Assembly (NCBI GenBank): GCA_019359695.1
Contig: JAHHGV010000021.1
Span: 1-64,000 of the forward strand
Source: Brasilonema angustatum HA4187-MV1
Lineage (GTDB): Bacteria > Cyanobacteriota > Cyanobacteriia > Cyanobacteriales > Nostocaceae
Reading direction: 5' to 3'
Length of the DNA stretch: 64,000 nucleotides
Notes under the pieces: generated by a model
Told to the model about the DNA's origin: nothing
Seen by the model: the letters and a program-made list of their open reading frames with translations, nothing else
The model's database searches: none
Program-made: the position numbers and the translations under genes
Shown here: positions 58,673 to 64,000 of the stretch, in pieces
How positions within the stretch are numbered: the stretch's first letter is position 1
Layout: the number at the start of each line of letters is the position of its first letter

Positions 58673-61600
58673 GCAACGACTCTTACACTAACGAGTATCT
58701 ATCTTCGTCTCACCGCTTATTATTAGCACTGAAAGAAGCCCGAAAAAAACTCGAAACAGTAGAAGCTGAAAAAAATGAGCCGATAGCGATCATCGGTATG
58801 GGGTGTCGGTTTCCAGGAGCCAACAACCTAGATGAGTTTTGGCAATTGCTGAAAAATGGTCGAGAGGCTATTACAGAAGTTCCTTTATCTCGTTGGGACA
58901 TCAATGCTTATTACCATCCCGATCCAAAAGTACCTGGAAAAATTTATACCCGCTCAGGGGGATTTCTGGATGGGATAGATTGCTTCGATCCCTTATTTTT
59001 TGGGATTTCTCCTCGCGAAGCGATCGCTCTCGATCCATCCCATCGTTTGCTGTTAGAAGTAAGTTGGGAAGCATTGGAAAATGCAGCACAAATCAAACCG
59101 CGACTGGCAAATTCAGCCACAGGTGTTTTTATCGGCATCAATGCGAATGATTATGCTGAACTATTAAAAGATTCAGGAGAGTTTAACCGTCAATCCAGCA
59201 ATACTTATGATATTACTGGTACGCCAACTTACGCGGCGGCTGGACGTTTATCTTACACTTTGGGTTTAACTGGGCCGAGTATTGCTATTAATACAGCTTG
59301 TTCTTCTTCTTTAGTAGCTGTTCACCTAGCTTGTCAAAGTTTGCGTAATCGTGAATGTAACATGGCTTTAGCTGGTGGCGTTAATGTGATCTTGTCACCA
59401 GAAAGCACGATCGCTTTATGTCGATCGCGAATGTTAGCACCGGACGGACGAAGCAAAACCTTTGATGCGGCGGCTGATGGAATGGTGCGATCAGAAGGCT
59501 GCGGGATTGTAGTCCTGAAGCGGTTATCTGATGCTGTAGCCTCTAAAGATAATATTATAGGGGTAATTTTGGGTTCCGCAATTAATCAAGATGGTCCTAG
59601 TAGCGGTTTTACAGTTCCCAACGGATCGGCACAACAAAGCTTAATTCGTCAAACTTTAGCAATGGCAAAAGTCAAGCCATCCGAAGTAAATTATATCGAA
59701 GCTCACGGTACGGGAACTGCTTTAGGCGATCCAATCGAAGTTAATGCTTTAGGCGCAGTATTTGCTGAAGGGCGATCAACAGATTCGCCTTTATTAATTG
59801 GTTCAGTTAAAACTAACATTGGTCACGCAGAAGCAGCTGCAGGTATTGCTGGATTAATTAAAGTAGTGTTGGGATTGCAACACCAAGAAATTCCCCCACA
59901 CTTGAATTTTCAACAACCCAACCCTCACATCAACTGGAAACAAATACCCGTCAAAGTTACCACTCAAACCACACCTTGGGACAGCAATCAGCAAAAACAA
60001 ATCGCTGGAGTAAATTCCTTTGGTGCTAGCGGGACTAATGCCCATATAATTTTAGCTGCGGCCCCAGAATTAGACTCCGTTAAACCAGAAGTTGATCGCC
60101 CTATTCATATTGTTAACCTTTCAGCTAAAACGCCTACTGCTTTAGCAGAATTAACCCAACGTTATATCGCCCACTTAGATACTCACACACACCAAAATCT
60201 AGCCGATATTTGCTATAGTGCTAACACTGGACGCGATCACTTAGAATATCGTTTAAGTATAGTTGCCGATACTGTTAATGAACTCCGTCGCCAGTTGTGC
60301 GATTTTGGAGCAGGAACAGAAGCTAATCCCACATTAATAAGCGGAATTGTTCAAGAAAAAACACCACAGAAAATTGTTTTTCTTTTCACCGGACAAGGTT
60401 CTCAATATGTGGAAATGGGTAAACAGCTTTACCTAACCCAACCAACTTTTCGGGCTACTCTTGACGCTATTACTGAACTTTTTCAACCATATCTTGGGGT
60501 ATCACTGCTAGAAATTATCGATTCAGATGGGGAAAAACTACAGCAAACTGTTTATGCCCAACCTGCAATTTTTGCCTTGGAATATGCCTTATATAAATTA
60601 TGGCAATCTTGGGGTATCGTACCAACAGCAGTAATGGGACATAGCGTAGGCGAATATGTGGCAGCTTGTGTGGCAGGAGTTTTCAGTTTAGCAGATGCAG
60701 TCCAGCTAATTGCAACTAGGGCGCGACTGATGCATTCTATTGAAACTGCTGGGAAAATGGTCGCAGTTTGGGCAACGGTGGAGTTTATAGAAAGTGCGAT
60801 CGCACAGGATGCAGAATTGCTAGGAATTGCTGCTATTAACGGAACAGAGAATTTGGTAATTTCTGGAGAAGCATCAGCTATTGATCGAATTGTTTCCAAT
60901 CTGAATTCTCAGGAAATTAAAACCAAACCTTTATCAGTTTCCCAAGCTTTTCACTCTCCGATGATGCAACCTATCCTAGCTGATTTTCGACAGATTGCTG
61001 AAAAAATTAGCTACTTCCGTCCCCAATTACCTTTAATTACTAATGTCAGTGGTACTTGGGCGCAAGCAGAGATAGCTACTCCAGAATATTGGGTAGACCA
61101 TATTCGCCGCCCAGTACAATTTGCTCGTAGTCTAGAAACTTTATTGCAAGCAGATTATCAAATCTTTTTAGAAATCAGTTCCCAACCAATATTAATTGGG
61201 ATGGCACAGTTAAGCTATCCTCAAACTAATCTTCAATGGTATGCCAGTCTCAAACCTCAAAAAGCAGATTGGCAGCAAATGTTAGAAACTTTAGCAGGTT
61301 TATATATTAATGGCATACCTGTAGATTGGTCGGGATTTGACCGAGATTATCCCCGCTATCACTTGCCTTTACCTACCTATCCTTGGCAACAGCAACGCTA
61401 TTGGTTAGAAACTACGCAAAAATCTCAATTTTTATCGGTTCACAATAATGGTGCTCGTACCGTTCATCCTTTACTGGGTAGTCGATTAAATTTACCTTTA
61501 AAAGAAATTGTATTTACTTCTCAAATAAGTACGAATTCTCCAACTTTTTTAAGAGAACATCAGATTTATGAACAAGTAGTATTTCCAGCTACAGCTTATA

Positions 61601-64000
61601 TTGAAATGGCTTTAGCTGCTGGTAGTGAAATTCTGAAAACTGATGATTTATTGGTGGAAAATTTTTCCATTCAACAAGCTTTGATTTTACCCAAAGCAGA
61701 ATTTATCAAACTGCATTTAGTATTCACATCAGATAATCAAACTTATTCATTTCAAATTTTTAGCCAAAGTGCAGAATCCAATGATTTGGACGATTGGCTG
61801 CTTCATGCTACTGGAAAATTACAAAAAATATCAACATCTGAACCCCGCTCAACCATTAATATAAGCTCTTGGTTAACTCAGCCTCTAGAAGAAATATCTT
61901 TAACAGAATACTATCAAATTTTTAGCAAAAAAGAAATAGATTTAGGTGCAAGTTTTCACGCTCTGAAAAAACTAGGGCGATCCTCAGATGGTGTTAGAGG
62001 TGAAGTGCAATTACCAGATGCTTTAATTATTGAAGCAGGAGACTACAAGCTGCACCCAATATTACTTGATGCTTGTTTACAAACTTTAGGAGCAGCTTTT
62101 GATAATGACAGCCAAAAACATACATATTTACAAGTAGGGTTAGACAGACTCAAAATTTATGGCAGTCCAGGATTTAGGCTGTATAGTCAAGTGAAAATTC
62201 ATCCAATTGTTGACTTCAATCAGCCCCTGCGTAATGCTGATATAGATATTTTTGATCCAGAGGGAAGGTTAGTAGTTAAGATAGAAGGTTTGCAGTTAAT
62301 GCGAACCAGTCACCAAGCATTAATGATGCAAATCAAGGAAGATTGGCAAAATTGGATTTATCAATTAGATTGGCGTTCTCAGATCCGATTTACTCAAGCA
62401 CAACTCTTACCTAATTATTTACTCACCCCGGCTGAAATCGGTGTGCAAGTAGAATTAACCAAAATCAGCATTCCCAACAATCTAAAAGCTTACCAAAAAG
62501 CACTAATTGAATTAGAAGCTTTGGCACTCGAATATTTACTAGATGCCTTTGCGAAAATGGGTTGGTTGTGGCAAATTGGTCAGCAGTTTTCAATAGCAGA
62601 AATTGCCCAAAAATTAGGCATAGTTAACCAACATCGCCGTTTGCTAGATCGCCTGTTAGAAATATTGAGTATAGCCGGAGTATTGCAACAACAGGGAGAT
62701 GCCTGGAAAGTTGGTCAAATCCCGCCACAATCAAATCCAAAATTTTTACAACAAACTCTATTACAAGAACACCCGATTGCTGAAACTGAGTTAGCTTTTT
62801 TGCAGCGTTGTGGGGAGAAATTAGCCGAGGTACTCCAAGGACAAAGTGATCCGTTACAATTATTATTCCCCAACGGCGACTTTTCCGCAGCGACTAAATT
62901 TTATCAGCAGTCACCTGGGTCGATGTTAATGAATACCATCGCTCAAAAAGCGATCGCCATAGCTTTAGAAAAGTTACCGAGTTACCGAGGAGTGCGGATA
63001 CTAGAGATTGGGGCTGGTACTGGCGGTACGACGGCTTACATTTTACCCCTACTAAATCCCGCCCAAACTAAATATGTCTTCACCGATGTAGGAGCCGTTT
63101 TTACTTCACAAGCAGCACAAAAATTCCGTGATTATCCTTTCGTAGAATATCACGTATTAGACATCGAAATTGACCCCCAATCTCAAGGATTTATTCCTCA
63201 TCAGTACGACATAATTGTGGCAGCTAATGTCCTCCACGCTACTACCAATTTAACTGAAACTTTACAAAACGTCCACCAATTATTAGCGCCAGGAGGTTTA
63301 CTATTATTAATTGAAGGTAGTCAGCCAATGGGCTGGATCGATCTAACCTTTGGATTAACCGAGGGATGGTGGAAATTTACCGATTTAGATATAAGACCTA
63401 ACTATCCTTTGTTGAGTGCTGATCGCTGGATAGAATTGTTAGATAAAAATGGTTTTGAAGATGCTATTAATATTGTTTCCCAATTAAATGATCGCCAAAT
63501 TATGTCTCAGTCGGCGGTCATTATAGCCCGCTCAGAATCTCTGCCTATCTCCAGTCCTCAGAATTGGCTGATTTTTAGCGATGCAACAGGAGTAGGCGAT
63601 CAATTAGCCGCACAATTACAAGATCGGGGAGAAAAATATAACTTAGTCTTCCCAGGCACCAAATACCAACAAGTAACTGAAACCGCATTTCAGGTAGATC
63701 CAGCGAATCCAGCAGACTTCGAGCGATTGCTAGGAGATTTTAGTCAAAAGTATGGATCTTTAGGTGGAATTATTCACTGTTGGAGTTTAGATACAGCCAA
63801 CCGCCAAGAATTGACGGCGGTAAATATAGACAAAACTTTAGAACTAGGCTGTGGTAGCATTTTACATTTAGTTCAATCTCTGATTAAAGCTAACTTCGCT
63901 CAATCCCCTTCGCTTTGGTTAGTTACTAGAGGCACTCAATTAGTAGATCCCAACCAAACTAATATCGCGTTAACAGAATCGACTTTGTGGGGTTTGGGCA
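58669..64000 (+). CDS. Type I PKS module, 5' part: KS-AT-DH-MT-(KR?)
   Basis: An open frame from the ATG overlapping the previous stop to the window edge (1777 codons, incomplete). Docking helix (LLLALKEARKKLETVEAEKNE). KS has Cys211 (INTACSSS). AT has GHSVGE (Ser659) and QAFH at 759-762. DH has His964 in EHQIYEQVVFP and Asp1134. C-MT has motif I at about 1444-1454 and His1523/Glu1549. The last roughly 150 residues (from LPISSPQNWLIFSD to the edge) are the structural half of a KR domain, so a KR, with or without an ER, and an ACP should follow off the window. It continues the one-module-per-protein pattern. Confidence 0.92.
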   Translation, partial: MSNDSYTNEYLSSSHRLLLALKEARKKLETVEAEKNEPIAIIGMGCRFPGANNLDEFWQLLKNGREAITEVPLSRWDINAYYHPDPKVPGKIYTRSGGFLDGIDCFDPLFFGISPREAIALDPSHRLLLEVSWEALENAAQIKPRLANSATGVFIGINANDYAELLKDSGEFNRQSSNTYDITGTPTYAAAGRLSYTLGLTGPSIAINTACSSSLVAVHLACQSLRNRECNMALAGGVNVILSPESTIALCRSRMLAPDGRSKTFDAAADGMVRSEGCGIVVLKRLSDAVASKDNIIGVILGSAINQDGPSSGFTVPNGSAQQSLIRQTLAMAKVKPSEVNYIEAHGTGTALGDPIEVNALGAVFAEGRSTDSPLLIGSVKTNIGHAEAAAGIAGLIKVVLGLQHQEIPPHLNFQQPNPHINWKQIPVKVTTQTTPWDSNQQKQIAGVNSFGASGTNAHIILAAAPELDSVKPEVDRPIHIVNLSAKTPTALAELTQRYIAHLDTHTHQNLADICYSANTGRDHLEYRLSIVADTVNELRRQLCDFGAGTEANPTLISGIVQEKTPQKIVFLFTGQGSQYVEMGKQLYLTQPTFRATLDAITELFQPYLGVSLLEIIDSDGEKLQQTVYAQPAIFALEYALYKLWQSWGIVPTAVMGHSVGEYVAACVAGVFSLADAVQLIATRARLMHSIETAGKMVAVWATVEFIESAIAQDAELLGIAAINGTENLVISGEASAIDRIVSNLNSQEIKTKPLSVSQAFHSPMMQPILADFRQIAEKISYFRPQLPLITNVSGTWAQAEIATPEYWVDHIRRPVQFARSLETLLQADYQIFLEISSQPILIGMAQLSYPQTNLQWYASLKPQKADWQQMLETLAGLYINGIPVDWSGFDRDYPRYHLPLPTYPWQQQRYWLETTQKSQFLSVHNNGARTVHPLLGSRLNLPLKEIVFTSQISTNSPTFLREHQIYEQVVFPATAYIEMALAAGSEILKTDDLLVENFSIQQALILPKAEFIKLHLVFTSDNQTYSFQIFSQSAESNDLDDWLLHATGKLQKISTSEPRSTINISSWLTQPLEEISLTEYYQIFSKKEIDLGASFHALKKLGRSSDGVRGEVQLPDALIIEAGDYKLHPILLDACLQTLGAAFDNDSQKHTYLQVGLDRLKIYGSPGFRLYSQVKIHPIVDFNQPLRNADIDIFDPEGRLVVKIEGLQLMRTSHQALMMQIKEDWQNWIYQLDWRSQIRFTQAQLLPNYLLTPAEIGVQVELTKISIPNNLKAYQKALIELEALALEYLLDAFAKMGWLWQIGQQFSIAEIAQKLGIVNQHRRLLDRLLEILSIAGVLQQQGDAWKVGQIPPQSNPKFLQQTLLQEHPIAETELAFLQRCGEKLAEVLQGQSDPLQLLFPNGDFSAATKFYQQSPGSMLMNTIAQKAIAIALEKLPSYRGVRILEIGAGTGGTTAYILPLLNPAQTKYVFTDVGAVFTSQAAQKFRDYPFVEYHVLDIEIDPQSQGFIPHQYDIIVAANVLHATTNLTETLQNVHQLLAPGGLLLLIEGSQPMGWIDLTFGLTEGWWKFTDLDIRPNYPLLSADRWIELLDKNGFEDAINIVSQLNDRQIMSQSAVIIARSESLPISSPQNWLIFSDATGVGDQLAAQLQDRGEKYNLVFPGTKYQQVTETAFQVDPANPADFERLLGDFSQKYGSLGGIIHCWSLDTANRQELTAVNIDKTLELGCGSILHLVQSLIKANFAQSPSLWLVTRGTQLVDPNQTNIALTESTLWGLG

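Larger units (their letters stand above)
15057..64000. mobile_element. nifK-interrupting excision element carrying a polyketide gene cluster (left end; right end off window)
   Basis: The element begins where NifK homology stops. It has a large serine recombinase at its very edge, the arrangement of the fdxN element (xisF) and similar elements of heterocystous cyanobacteria. No 5' nifK or nifD is found through position 64,000, so the element is at least 49 kb if intact. The cargo is a hypothetical gene, repeat relics, three diiron proteins, a lipase-like protein, two methyltransferases and six PKS genes. An alternative is that a chromosomal rearrangement broke nifK permanently. Confidence 0.75.

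Noticed and set aside
24784-64000. A trans-AT type PKS
   Set aside because: Five of six modules have complete cis AT domains; only module 2 lacks a working one, through visible decay, and no free-standing AT is in the window.

Overview
The window looks like the chromosome of a heterocyst-forming cyanobacterium (Nostocales). The evidence is a contiguous nif cluster ending in hesA-hesB-fdxH (heterocyst ferredoxin), a photosystem I gene (psaK), recurring HIP1 palindromes (GCGATCGC), heptanucleotide tandem repeats between nif genes, and a nif gene split by a recombinase-bearing DNA element.

Layout. Positions 1-5.9 kb hold housekeeping and hypothetical genes: an alpha/beta hydrolase, sufE, psaK, a DUF4142 protein, a methyltransferase, and decayed gene remnants. 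Positions 6.4-15.06 kb, all on the minus strand, read in transcription order (right to left) nifK (3' end only), a Mo-nitrogenase C-terminal-domain protein, nifE, nifN, nifX, a NifX-associated protein, a DUF683 protein, nifW, hesA, hesB, fdxH, feoA and ctaB. At about 15.06 kb the nifK reading frame stops matching NifK. A large serine recombinase of the XisF type starts 40-50 bases beyond that point on the other strand. Everything from there to the right edge (at least 49 kb) therefore appears to lie inside a nifK-interrupting element of the kind removed by programmed excision in heterocysts. The 5' part of nifK and nifD should lie beyond position 64,000.

The element carries a polyketide gene cluster, all on the plus strand. 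From 18.5 to 24.7 kb there are three paralogous ferritin-like diiron proteins, a class 3 lipase-like protein and two SAM methyltransferases. From 24.8 kb to the edge there are six successive type I PKS genes with one extension module each. The first begins with a methyltransferase-GNAT-ACP loading module like those of apratoxin, curacin and saxitoxin synthases. All six modules contain a C-methyltransferase domain with its His/Glu dyad intact, so the product should be a heavily alpha-methylated chain. Module order: KS-AT-DH-MT-KR-ACP; KS-(broken AT)-DH-MT-KR-ACP; KS-AT-MT-KR-ACP; KS-AT-DH-MT-ER-KR-ACP; KS-AT-MT-ACP; KS-AT-DH-MT-(continues off the window). No termination domain is seen, so the cluster is incomplete here.

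Most striking points: a large PKS cluster apparently riding in a nifK excision element; a module whose acyltransferase has lost its catalytic Ser and His and about 125 residues; a palindromic repeat family inserted in frame into two PKS linkers, with a related copy between hesA and hesB; three tandem diiron oxygenase-like genes; and a tandem duplication of the leader of the first of these genes. I do not recognise the final product.
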